Assembly (NCBI GenBank): GCA_964555735.1 | Contig: CAZKTS010000369.1 | Location: 1-12,528, forward strand | Source of the DNA: CAZKTS01 sp964555735 | GTDB lineage: Bacteria > Actinomycetota > Acidimicrobiia > IMCC26256 > PALSA-555 | Length of the DNA stretch: 12,528 bases | Direction: 5' to 3' | Part shown: piece after piece, positions 5,987 to 12,506 of the stretch | How the letters are laid out: the number at the start of each line of letters is the position of its first letter | How positions within the stretch are numbered: position 1 is the stretch's first letter | Program-made: the position numbers and the translations under genes | Notes under the pieces: model-generated | Told to the model about the DNA's origin: nothing | Databases searched by the model: none | The model's input: only the letters and a program-made list of their open reading frames with translations

Positions 5987-7332
5987 TGGCAAGTGATCGC
6001 GACGCCCACGGCTTCGGTGTCGGCACCGTCGTCTTCTCGATCTTCGCACTCGTGTTCGGTTTCGGCGCGCTCATCGTCGCCGGGCAGGCGCTGACCAAGA
6101 GCAACGACGCCGAGCAGGCGGCCGCGGTCGGTGGCTCCGGGACGAGTGTGACGCTCGACGAGTTCACCCTCGATCCGTCGTCGGTCTCGATCCCGGAGGG
6201 TGGTTCGCTCGTCGTGCGCAACGCCGGGACCGTCGTGCACAACCTCGCGATCACCGACACCGACGTCAAGACGTCCGACATCGATCCGGGCGGTGCGCAG
6301 TCGCTGGACCTCAGCAGCCTGAAGCCCGGGATGTACGAGATGTTCTGCGCGATCGCCGGGCACAAGGGCGCGGGCATGACCGGGTCGCTGATGATCGGCG
6401 ACGGCGGCCATGGCGGCGGCGCCACGCACGCGGCGTCGGCCGAGCAGAACGACGCGCTCGACGCGCTCCAGAAGCAGGTCGTCGACGAGTACGTGGCGCA
6501 GCTCGACAAGGGACCCAACACCGAGGGCGTCGGCGCCCAGCCGCTCGAGCCCGCGGTCCAGCCCGACGGCACGAAGCAGTTCGAGCTCACCGCGGCGATC
6601 ACCGACTGGGAGGTCGAGCCCGGCAAGACCGTGAAGGCCTGGACCTACAACGGCACGGTGCCCGGGCCGACGATCAAGGTGCAGCCGGGCGACAACGTGC
6701 GGATCGTGCTGCACAACGACCTGCCGCAGTCGACGGCGATCCACTTCCATGGTCTCGACACGCCCAACGGCATGGACGGCGTCCCGTTCATCACCCAGGA
6801 CCCGGTGAAGCCCGGCGACGACTTCACGTACGAGTTCGTGGCGAAGGGACCGGCGGTCGGCATGTACCACTCGCACCACCACGCCGAGGCACAGGTGCCC
6901 GACGGTCTGGTCGGCGCGTTCCTGATCGGCGACGAGCCGCTGCCCGCCGGCGTGACCGTCTCGCAAGAGGTGCCGATGGTGCTCAACGACGCGGGCGTCA
7001 TCGGGCTGTCGCTGAACGGCAAGTCGTTCCCCGCGACCGCGCCGGTGATCGCCAAGCAGGGCGAGTGGGTCCAGATCCAGTACTTCAACGAAGGGCTGCA
7101 GATCCACCCGATGCACCTGCACGGCATGCCGCAGCTGGTGATCGCCAAGGACGGCTATCCGGTGCCGCAGCCGTACCAGGCCGACGTGATCAGCGTCGCG
7201 CCGGGCGAGCGGTACACGGTGCTCGTGCAGGCGACCAACCCCGGCGTCTGGGCCTGGCACTGCCACATCCTCAACCACGCCGAGCGCGAGGACGGGATGT
7301 TCGGCATGGTCACCGCCTTCATCGTGCAGTAG
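5986..7332 (+). CDS. Membrane-anchored multicopper oxidase with an extra N-terminal cupredoxin domain
   Basis: The product is 448 aa. Residues 12-33 form one membrane segment (uncleaved anchor), placing the rest outside the cytoplasm. Residues 52-137 are a cupredoxin with complete type-1 copper ligands: His85, Cys121, His126, Met131. A Gly/His-rich linker (139-150) follows. Residues 197-448 are a two-domain multicopper oxidase: HFH (253, 255) and HSH (295, 297) in the first domain, HPMHLH (374, 377, 379) and HCH-x3-H (425-431) in the second. All eight His ligands of a trinuclear centre are present, and a type-1 site is in the second domain only (His374, Cys426, His431, probably Met438). This fits an O2-reducing laccase-like enzyme rather than copper nitrite reductase, which lacks the type-3 ligands. 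The substrate is unknown. The ATG at 5986 is favoured over the in-frame ATG at 5971 because GGGAGAAG (5973-5980) sits 5 bases before it. Confidence 0.93.
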   Translation: MASDRDAHGFGVGTVVFSIFALVFGFGALIVAGQALTKSNDAEQAAAVGGSGTSVTLDEFTLDPSSVSIPEGGSLVVRNAGTVVHNLAITDTDVKTSDIDPGGAQSLDLSSLKPGMYEMFCAIAGHKGAGMTGSLMIGDGGHGGGATHAASAEQNDALDALQKQVVDEYVAQLDKGPNTEGVGAQPLEPAVQPDGTKQFELTAAITDWEVEPGKTVKAWTYNGTVPGPTIKVQPGDNVRIVLHNDLPQSTAIHFHGLDTPNGMDGVPFITQDPVKPGDDFTYEFVAKGPAVGMYHSHHHAEAQVPDGLVGAFLIGDEPLPAGVTVSQEVPMVLNDAGVIGLSLNGKSFPATAPVIAKQGEWVQIQYFNEGLQIHPMHLHGMPQLVIAKDGYPVPQPYQADVISVAPGERYTVLVQATNPGVWAWHCHILNHAEREDGMFGMVTAFIVQ

Positions 7333-7341
7333 CCGGGGGGT

Positions 7342-8151
7342 GTGGGCCAGACTCGCCGGGTGCTGGACCCTGCGCCCCTCGCTGACCAGGTCGTCGTCGT
7401 CACCGGCGGCGGCAAGGGCATCGGGGCCGCGACCGCCCTGCTGACGGCAGACGCCGGGGCCGACGTGGTCGTCGCGGCGCGCACCGAGGAGGACGTTGCT
7501 CGCGTCGCCGACGCGGTGCGCGCCAAGGGGCGGCGCGCCCTGGCGCTGGCGGGTGACGTCAACGATCTCGACTTCCTTGCCGAGCTCGTCGACCGCACGG
7601 TCACCGACCTCGGCTCGCTCGACGTCCTGGTGAACAACGCGGGTGGCTCGGTGTCGAAGCCGCTGCTCGACACGACGGTCGGCGCGCTCGAGCGGTCGTT
7701 CCACTTCAACGTCAGCTCGCCGTTCGAGCTGGTGCGCCTCGGCGTCCCGCACATGCTCGAGCGTGGGAGCGGCGCAATCGTCAACATCGGCTCGGTTGCC
7801 GGTCGCAACGCGCCGCGCGGGTCGTTCACCCACTCGCTGATGAAGGCCGCGGTCGCGCAGATGACCCGGCTGATGGCCGCCGAGCTCGCGCCGAAGATTC
7901 GGGTCAACGGCGTGCTCCCCGGCGCCATCGAGACCGAGTCCTTCCAGACGTGGTCGGAGCACATGCCTGCCGAGATGCGCGAGCAGATGATCGCGGCAAC
8001 GCCGATGCGCCGGAACGGCACGCCCGACGACATCGCCGCCGCCGTGCTCTACTTCGCGTCGCCCGCGTCCGAGTGGGTCACCGGCAAGCTGCTCGAGGTC
8101 GACGGCGGCGTGCCCGGCCTTCTCTTCCCCAGTCCCCAGCCCGACCTCTGA
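7342..8151 (+). CDS. SDR-family oxidoreductase-like protein with His in place of catalytic Tyr
   Basis: The product is a 269 aa classical short-chain dehydrogenase/reductase fold. The nucleotide-binding motif TGGGKGIG is at 21-28, NNAGG at 98-102, the tetrad Asn at 123, Ser151 in IVNIGSVAG, and Lys168 in LMKAAV. The residue four before Lys168, and 13 after Ser151, is His164 (codon CAC), where classical members have Tyr. VLPGAIETES and WVTGKLLEVDGG are the usual C-terminal blocks. Arg47 after the second strand (VVAAR) suggests NADP(H) over NAD(H), as inference. It would normally oxidise or reduce an alcohol/keto group; the His substitution makes activity uncertain. GTG 7342 lies 9 bases after the oxidase stop, with only a G-run immediately upstream. 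GTG 7360 is an equally plausible start and gives a more typical N-terminus. It is probably in the operon that starts at 5372. Confidence 0.92.
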   Translation: MGQTRRVLDPAPLADQVVVVTGGGKGIGAATALLTADAGADVVVAARTEEDVARVADAVRAKGRRALALAGDVNDLDFLAELVDRTVTDLGSLDVLVNNAGGSVSKPLLDTTVGALERSFHFNVSSPFELVRLGVPHMLERGSGAIVNIGSVAGRNAPRGSFTHSLMKAAVAQMTRLMAAELAPKIRVNGVLPGAIETESFQTWSEHMPAEMREQMIAATPMRRNGTPDDIAAAVLYFASPASEWVTGKLLEVDGGVPGLLFPSPQPDL

Positions 8152-8177
8152 GACCTTCGCTCCAGGAGCAGACCGAC

Positions 8178-9770
8178 ATGGACGAACAGGCGATCCACGA
8201 GCTCCAGATGCACGGCCAGGACATCCCGACGCTGCTCGGGCACTGGGCCTCCAAGCGTCCCGACCACCCCGCGCTCGTGTGGGAGCCCGCGAGCGGCGCA
8301 CGCGCCGAGTGGACGTACCGCGAGCTCGACGAGCAGGTGCGTGCCCTCGCGGCCGGCCTCGCGGCCCGCGGGATCGGCGCCGACGACAAGGTGCTGGTGC
8401 ACGCCGAGAACTGCCCGGAGATGGTGGTCTCGTGGCTGGCGTGCGCGACCGTCGGCGCGGTCGCGGTGACGACCAACACCCGATCGGTCGCGACCGAGGT
8501 CGCATACTTCGTCGAGAAGGCGAAGTGCGTCGCCGCGATCACCCAGCCGCAGTACGCCGCGCTGGTGGCGGAGGCCGGGCCGTCGCTGCGGTGGATCGCG
8601 GTGACCGACGACGACAGCGGCGACGAGCCCGCCCCGGCCGTCCCGACGGGGGAGCCGTTCGTCGCGTACTCGTCGCTCGCCGGAACGGCCGACGACTGGC
8701 CGGGCCGGGCGATCGAGCCGATGCGGCCGTTCGGGATCATGTTCACGTCGGGCACGACCAGCAAGCCCAAGGCCGTCGTGCACACGCACGCGAACGCCAT
8801 CTGGGCGAGCCGGACCGGGCCGCGCAACATCGACCTCGGCCCCGACGACCGCTACCTCATCTACCTCCCGTTCTTCCACGTGAACGCCCAGAGCTGGTCG
8901 TTCTTCTCGGTGCTCGGCGTGGGCGCGACGGCCGTGCTCATGCCCAAGTGGTCGACGAGCCGCTTCTGGGACGTCGTGGCGCGCAACGGCATCACGCACA
9001 TCTCGCTGATGCCGTTCGTGATGGGGACGCTCGGCCAGCCCGACCGCCCACAGACCGACCTGCGCGTCGGCGTGTTCGGGCTCATCGTCCCGGAGCTCGA
9101 GCAGATGTTCGGGATCCGCGTGTACGCCGCCTACGGCATGACCGAGACGGTCACGCACGCGATCACCGGCAAGCCGATGGAGGAGCTCCCGTCGCGTTCC
9201 ATGGGCCACGTCACGCCCGGGTACGAGATCGCGGTCGTCGACAAGGAGAACGGCCGGCTCTGCGCCGAGGGCGAGACCGGCGAGCTCTGGCTCCGCGGCA
9301 CGCGCGGCATCCAGCTGTTCCTCGAGTACTTCGACAACCCCGAGGCCAACGCGTCCGCGTTCGAGGACGGCTGGTTCAAGACCGGCGACATGGTCGTCAT
9401 CGGCGAAGCCGGGAGCGTCTTCTACCGCGAGCGCGACAAGGACCTGCTCAAGGTCGGCGGCGAGAACGTCTCCGCCAAGGAGGTGGAGGACGTTGCGCTC
9501 GGTGTGCCGGGCGTCGCCCAAGTGGCAGTGGTGGGCAAGCAGCACGAGTGGCTCGACCAGGTGGTCGTGGCCTTCGTGATCACCGGCCCCGACGCGCCGC
9601 CCGAGGCCGAGCTCGAGCAGGCGATCATCGCCGAGTGTGCCGGCAAGCTCGCCGACTTCAAGGTGCCGCGCGCCGTCTACGTCGTGGACGAGTTCCCGCT
9701 CGGCACCCTCGACAAGATCCTCAAGAACCGCCTGCGCGAGATGGCCGACGAGCGGCCCGCCATCGACTGA
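8178..9770 (+). CDS. Acyl-CoA synthetase (AMP-forming, ANL superfamily)
   Basis: The 530 aa product activates a carboxylic acid with ATP and joins it to CoA through an acyl-adenylate. Adenylation motifs run in order: FTSGTTSKPKAVVHTH (189-204, phosphate loop), LPFFHVNAQSW (230-240), YAAYGMTET (317-324), WFKTGDM (399-405), YRERDKDLLKVGGENVSAKEVE (416-437, hinge) and PLGTLDKILKNRLRE (507-521), whose Lys is the expected catalytic residue. Length is normal and no targeting signal is present. Overall pattern is closest to medium-chain or crotonobetaine/carnitine-CoA ligase-like members, but the acid cannot be named. ATG 8178 follows CCAGGAG with a 9-base spacer. It begins 26 bases after the SDR gene and is the last gene of the likely operon. 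A role in fatty-acid or xenobiotic acid degradation, with the SDR acting on the derived CoA ester, is a reasonable inference. Confidence 0.95.
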   Translation: MDEQAIHELQMHGQDIPTLLGHWASKRPDHPALVWEPASGARAEWTYRELDEQVRALAAGLAARGIGADDKVLVHAENCPEMVVSWLACATVGAVAVTTNTRSVATEVAYFVEKAKCVAAITQPQYAALVAEAGPSLRWIAVTDDDSGDEPAPAVPTGEPFVAYSSLAGTADDWPGRAIEPMRPFGIMFTSGTTSKPKAVVHTHANAIWASRTGPRNIDLGPDDRYLIYLPFFHVNAQSWSFFSVLGVGATAVLMPKWSTSRFWDVVARNGITHISLMPFVMGTLGQPDRPQTDLRVGVFGLIVPELEQMFGIRVYAAYGMTETVTHAITGKPMEELPSRSMGHVTPGYEIAVVDKENGRLCAEGETGELWLRGTRGIQLFLEYFDNPEANASAFEDGWFKTGDMVVIGEAGSVFYRERDKDLLKVGGENVSAKEVEDVALGVPGVAQVAVVGKQHEWLDQVVVAFVITGPDAPPEAELEQAIIAECAGKLADFKVPRAVYVVDEFPLGTLDKILKNRLREMADERPAID

Positions 9771-9785
9771 GCGTCGGCGCCGTCG

Positions 9786-11000
9786 TCACTCCGTCGCGGT
9801 GACGGGGAGGACGGTCGGCCACTCGACGTCGGGCAGCGGGTTGGCGAAGCGCTCGTACTTGGGCTTCGCCGTCGCCCGGTACTTGTCGGTGGAGTGGGTG
9901 CGGTCCGGGTCGTGCTCGGGGATGACCTTGTCGCCGAAGACCTCGAGCAGCTCGTGGATCTCGTCCTGGTGGAGGTCCTGCGGGACGCCGAACACGAGCT
10001 GGTCGCAGCCGACGCTCTTGTAGGCGTCGAGCTGCTCCGACACCTCGTCGGGCGATCCCACCATCATGTAGCCGCCCTTGATCATCTCGTCGAGCAGGCC
10101 CTCGGGGTCCGCCGGGTTGAGGTCGCGGAGGCGGATCGGGGGTGCGGGCCATGTGATCGCGTCGGGCGACTTCGGCATCGTGTCGTGGTACAGGTTCACC
10201 ATCGTCACGAGGTAACCGCTCAGGCGGTCGAGCGCGATCTGGCGCGCCTTGTCGCGATCCTCGAAGCAGAGGACGGCGTTGGTCATCATCACGTTGTCGT
10301 TCATGAACTGCCCGAGCGGCTCCGTGCACTCGGCGACCGCTTCCTTGTACGCGGCGATGCGCTCGCGCAGGTTGTAGATCGGCTCGAAGTTGAACGCGAT
10401 CGCACCGATGCCGAGCGCGCCGGCACGCGCGAACGTCGGCGGGTTGCCGCACGCCACCCAGATCGGCGGATGACCCTTGCCGTAGGGCTTCGGCAGGATG
10501 TTGTGGGGATACGGCACGGTGAAGTGCTCGCCCTCGAACGAGTAGTCCTCTTGCTCCCACATGCGCGGGATCTCGTGGACCACCTCTTCCCACTCGGCCT
10601 TGGTCGAGTCCTTGTCGAGGATGTTGAACGACGCGATCTCGTGGCTGCCCGCGCCGCGGCCCGTGCCCCACTCGAAGCGGTTGTCGGTGATGTGGTCGAG
10701 CATCGCGGCGCGCTCGGCGTACCGCACCGGGTGCTCCTTGCGCGGCGAGAGGCTGTTGATCGCGGTGCCGAGGTGGATGTAGTCGGTCTGCGCGGCGACG
10801 TACCCCATGACCACCTCGGGCGCCGACATGTGGCTGTACTCGGTGAGGGCGTGGTGCTCGCCGAACCAGGCGTACTTCCAGTTGTGGGAGTCGGCGAAGA
10901 CGGCGTACTCGGCCTCGCGGAGGAGCTGGCGGTGCTCCCACTGGGTGTCGTGCGCCCCGGGGCCGGGGATGTAGCCGTTGAGGAAGATGCCGAACTCCAT
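9786..11000 (-). CDS. LLM-class flavin-dependent oxidoreductase (luciferase-like monooxygenase)
   Basis: The 404 aa product is a TIM-barrel monooxygenase of the bacterial luciferase family, using FMN or, as commonly in actinobacteria, coenzyme F420. Recognisable blocks are MEFGIFLNGY at the N-terminus, WFGEHH (45-50), LGTAINSLSPRKEHPVRYAE (77-96), RFEWGTGRGAG (108-118), PPIWVACGNPPTFARAGALG (178-197) and GSPDEVSEQLDAY (315-327). Length is at the long end of the family, with a Pro/charged tail. ATG 11000 follows GGAG with a 6-base spacer; the frame stays open far upstream to 11447, but that extension is Arg/Pro-rich noise that overlaps the next gene in another frame. Substrate is not predictable. 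It ends 15 bases from the end of the acyl-CoA synthetase gene, convergent. Cofactor choice is inference. Confidence 0.94.
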   Translation of the reverse strand: MEFGIFLNGYIPGPGAHDTQWEHRQLLREAEYAVFADSHNWKYAWFGEHHALTEYSHMSAPEVVMGYVAAQTDYIHLGTAINSLSPRKEHPVRYAERAAMLDHITDNRFEWGTGRGAGSHEIASFNILDKDSTKAEWEEVVHEIPRMWEQEDYSFEGEHFTVPYPHNILPKPYGKGHPPIWVACGNPPTFARAGALGIGAIAFNFEPIYNLRERIAAYKEAVAECTEPLGQFMNDNVMMTNAVLCFEDRDKARQIALDRLSGYLVTMVNLYHDTMPKSPDAITWPAPPIRLRDLNPADPEGLLDEMIKGGYMMVGSPDEVSEQLDAYKSVGCDQLVFGVPQDLHQDEIHELLEVFGDKVIPEHDPDRTHSTDKYRATAKPKYERFANPLPDVEWPTVLPVTATE

Positions 11001-11073
11001 CAGGTCTCCAGATCGCCGTCGGGCCGTCGGAATCGGCCGCGGAACAGCCACCGTGTTACTCCAGCGGCGGTGT

Positions 11074-11093
11074 CGGCGCCGATTCCGGCGCCG
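11074..11093. terminator. Strong GC hairpin CGGCGCCG-ATTC-CGGCGCCG between two minus-strand genes
   Basis: An 8-bp perfect stem with a 4-base loop lies 35 bases past the SRPBCC stop and 73 bases before the LLM start. No T-tract follows on the minus strand, so it is not a classic intrinsic terminator, though actinobacteria often use such tailless hairpins. The arms are themselves palindromic, so a DNA-level site is also possible. Confidence 0.4.
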
Positions 11094-11128
11094 GCGAGCC
11101 AGGGTAGGGACAGGAGGACCGAGGCGAG

Positions 11129-11569
11129 TCAGGACACCGGGGTTCGGAGCGCGAGGCGGCAGAGTCGCCGCAGCGCGACCCGGTTGCGCAGATGGGTCGC
11201 GGTGTCGAGCACCAGCCCGAACAGGCGACGCGCCGGTCCGGCGACGGGCCACTCCCGCATGGTGATCAGGGTCCCGCCGGCGCGCGGTTCGAGCGTCAGA
11301 GCGATGCAGGCCTCGCCGGCGGGCCGGAACGATGCCCGCAGCACGAGGCGCCTCGGCGGCTCGCACTCGACCACCTGGGTCGAGTCGGCGATCTGGGCCG
11401 GCCCCGCACCCACGCGGTGGTGGAACCTCGAACCCACCGAGGGCCACGACGGGTCGGCGTCGCGGATCTCGCGGGCCCCCACGACCCAGTCGGCGTACCG
11501 CCAGGGGTCGGCCAGGACGGCGAAGATCGCGGCCGGCGTCGCGGTCGTGGATCTGTGAGTCGTCGCCAT
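11129..11569 (-). CDS. SRPBCC-fold (polyketide cyclase/START-like) protein
   Basis: The 146 aa product starts with TTATPAAIFAVLADPWRYADWV, the usual opening of SRPBCC helix-grip proteins. It continues with GSRFHHRVG, ADSTQVVECEPPRRLVLRASF and GGTLITMREWPVAG, the strand pattern of this fold, and ends in an Arg-rich helix (VLDTATHLRNRVALRRLCRLALR). Such proteins bind a hydrophobic ligand in a deep cavity; the ligand cannot be predicted. The protein has no signal peptide. ATG 11569 has a weak ribosome binding site (AGG, 4-base spacer). It is on the same strand as the LLM monooxygenase but separated by 128 bases and a strong hairpin, so they may be separate transcripts. It is divergent from the OmpR-type regulator at 11755, which could control it. 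Confidence 0.88.
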   Translation of the reverse strand: MATTHRSTTATPAAIFAVLADPWRYADWVVGAREIRDADPSWPSVGSRFHHRVGAGPAQIADSTQVVECEPPRRLVLRASFRPAGEACIALTLEPRAGGTLITMREWPVAGPARRLFGLVLDTATHLRNRVALRRLCRLALRTPVS

Positions 11570-11637
11570 CGAACCTGCTCCGTCGGGAGCCTGCGGCGTA
11601 CCCGTCGCCCCACTGCCGGGAACCTTGGCACTCCTGT

Positions 11638-11655
11638 CAGGAACCCGACAGGAAC
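11638..11655 (+). promoter_or_regulatory. Tandem CAGGAAC direct repeats, candidate OmpR/PhoB-type binding site
   Basis: Two identical 7-mers CAGGAAC (11638-11644 and 11649-11655) are separated by four bases, an 11-base period of about one helical turn. This 7-4-7 layout is that of Pho-box-like sites bound by OmpR/PhoB dimers. A related CGGGAAC stands at 11617-11623, 21 bases before the first. The site also lies within an inverted repeat TCCTGTC-N8-GACAGGA (11632-11653). It is about 100 bases upstream of a gene for a protein of exactly that DNA-binding family, so autoregulation is a fair inference. Confidence 0.5.
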
Positions 11656-11705
11656 TCGCGCGCGACCTGTGACGAAGCGAACACGTCAGGTGCGGGCCGC
11701 GTTCG

Positions 11706-11711
11706 TATCGT
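11706..11711 (+). promoter_or_regulatory. Possible -10 element (TATCGT) for the regulator gene
   Basis: TATCGT fits the actinobacterial TAnnnT pattern and would place the transcript start near 11718, giving a leader of about 37 bases before ATG 11755. No convincing -35 hexamer is seen 16-18 bases upstream, which would suit a promoter needing an activator bound at the CAGGAAC repeats. Confidence 0.3.
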
Positions 11712-11754
11712 CCGCACCGTGGTCGGCCGCCGGGTGCCGACCGGGGAGGGAACG

Positions 11755-12321
11755 ATGAGTCGCCTTGACGGTGCGGTCCCCGCGCCCGCCGCTGCGCCGC
11801 AGCTCGACGCCGACGTGGTCATCCTGCACTGGCCGGCCGAGCGAGCACGCTTCGACGAGCTCGCCGGCGACGAGCGCCCGCGTCTCCTGCTCGTCGCACC
11901 CGGGGCCGCTCCGCCCGAGACGTGGGACGGTCGCACCGACTGGATCCGCATGCCGGCGGACGAGGTCGACGTGTGGACGCGGGTCGCGATGCTGCAGCGG
12001 CGCGCGGAGCCGCGACCCGATCCGGTGATCGACGAGTTCGACGTGCTGTGGCGGGGCTCGGCGTGGCTCGGTCTGTCGGCCATCGACGCGCGCCTGATGC
12101 GACTCCTGCTCGAGACACCGGGCCGGGTCGTCAGCCGGCGCCGCCTGGCCAACGCGGGCTGGCCCGACGGCCTGCCGAGCGAGCGGATGGTCGACGCCTA
12201 CGTCAAGCGCCTGCGGCCGCGCATCGAGCCGCTCGGCTTGGCGATCCGCACGATCCGCAGCCGCGGGTACTTCCTCGAGCTGATCCCCGACCGGATGGCG
12301 GTCGCCGGCGTCGCTCCGTGA
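11755..12321 (+). CDS. OmpR/PhoB-type winged-helix regulator with degenerate receiver domain
   Basis: The 188 aa product has a C-terminal winged helix-turn-helix at about 93-176: LSAIDARLMRLLLETPGRVVSRRRL, then the recognition region SERMVDAYVKRLRPRIEPLG and the wing IRTIRSRGYFL. Residues 18-83 read as a shortened receiver domain: VVILHWP where the acidic pair should follow strand 1, RLLLVAPGA where the phosphoacceptor Asp should be, and WIRMPADEVDV where the conserved Lys-Pro is Met-Pro. Phosphorylation by a histidine kinase is therefore unlikely, and no kinase gene is adjacent. ATG 11755 follows GGGGAGGG with a spacer of about 4 bases. It is divergent from the SRPBCC gene across 185 bases that hold tandem repeats suited to this protein family. 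Targets beyond that region are unknown. Confidence 0.92.
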   Translation: MSRLDGAVPAPAAAPQLDADVVILHWPAERARFDELAGDERPRLLLVAPGAAPPETWDGRTDWIRMPADEVDVWTRVAMLQRRAEPRPDPVIDEFDVLWRGSAWLGLSAIDARLMRLLLETPGRVVSRRRLANAGWPDGLPSERMVDAYVKRLRPRIEPLGLAIRTIRSRGYFLELIPDRMAVAGVAP

Positions 12322-12434
12322 CGAAAGGTTGGGGTCAGGTCGCGTACGAGAACCGCGCCCGAGGTCGAAGCCTCCCTTTCACTCTCACGTCGTCATCGCG
12401 AAATTGCCCGTCCGTACGTTCCCGAGTGCGGTCA

Positions 12435-12447
12435 GACCGGTTCGGTC
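12435..12447. other. Short hairpin in the 12322-12506 intergenic region
   Basis: GACCG-GTT-CGGTC is a perfect 5-bp stem with a 3-base loop, 60 bases before the next start. It could be a leader structure of that gene or part of a terminator for the regulator gene. The rest of this 185-base gap shows two CGTACG palindromes and no convincing promoter. Confidence 0.25.
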
Positions 12448-12506
12448 GCCGTCATCTCAGACCAGCGGAGCCGACAGGGTCCGCTCACTCGGGAAAGGAC
12501 ACATCG

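Noticed and set aside
5986..7332. Copper nitrite reductase (NirK) identity for the multicopper oxidase
   Set aside because: NirK lacks type-3 copper ligands and has its type-1 site in the first domain. Here all eight trinuclear His are present and the core type-1 site is in the second domain.
5227..8505. Minus-strand open frame of 1092 codons across four plus-strand genes
   Set aside because: It is antisense to genes with clear domains and start signals. Its translation is Arg/Pro/His-rich low complexity without any recognisable domain, as expected from the reverse frame of GC-rich coding DNA.
11001..11447. N-terminal extension of the LLM monooxygenase to 553 residues
   Set aside because: The extra 149 residues are Arg/Pro/Ala noise overlapping the SRPBCC gene in another frame. 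ATG 11000 has a proper Shine-Dalgarno and gives the normal family N-terminus.
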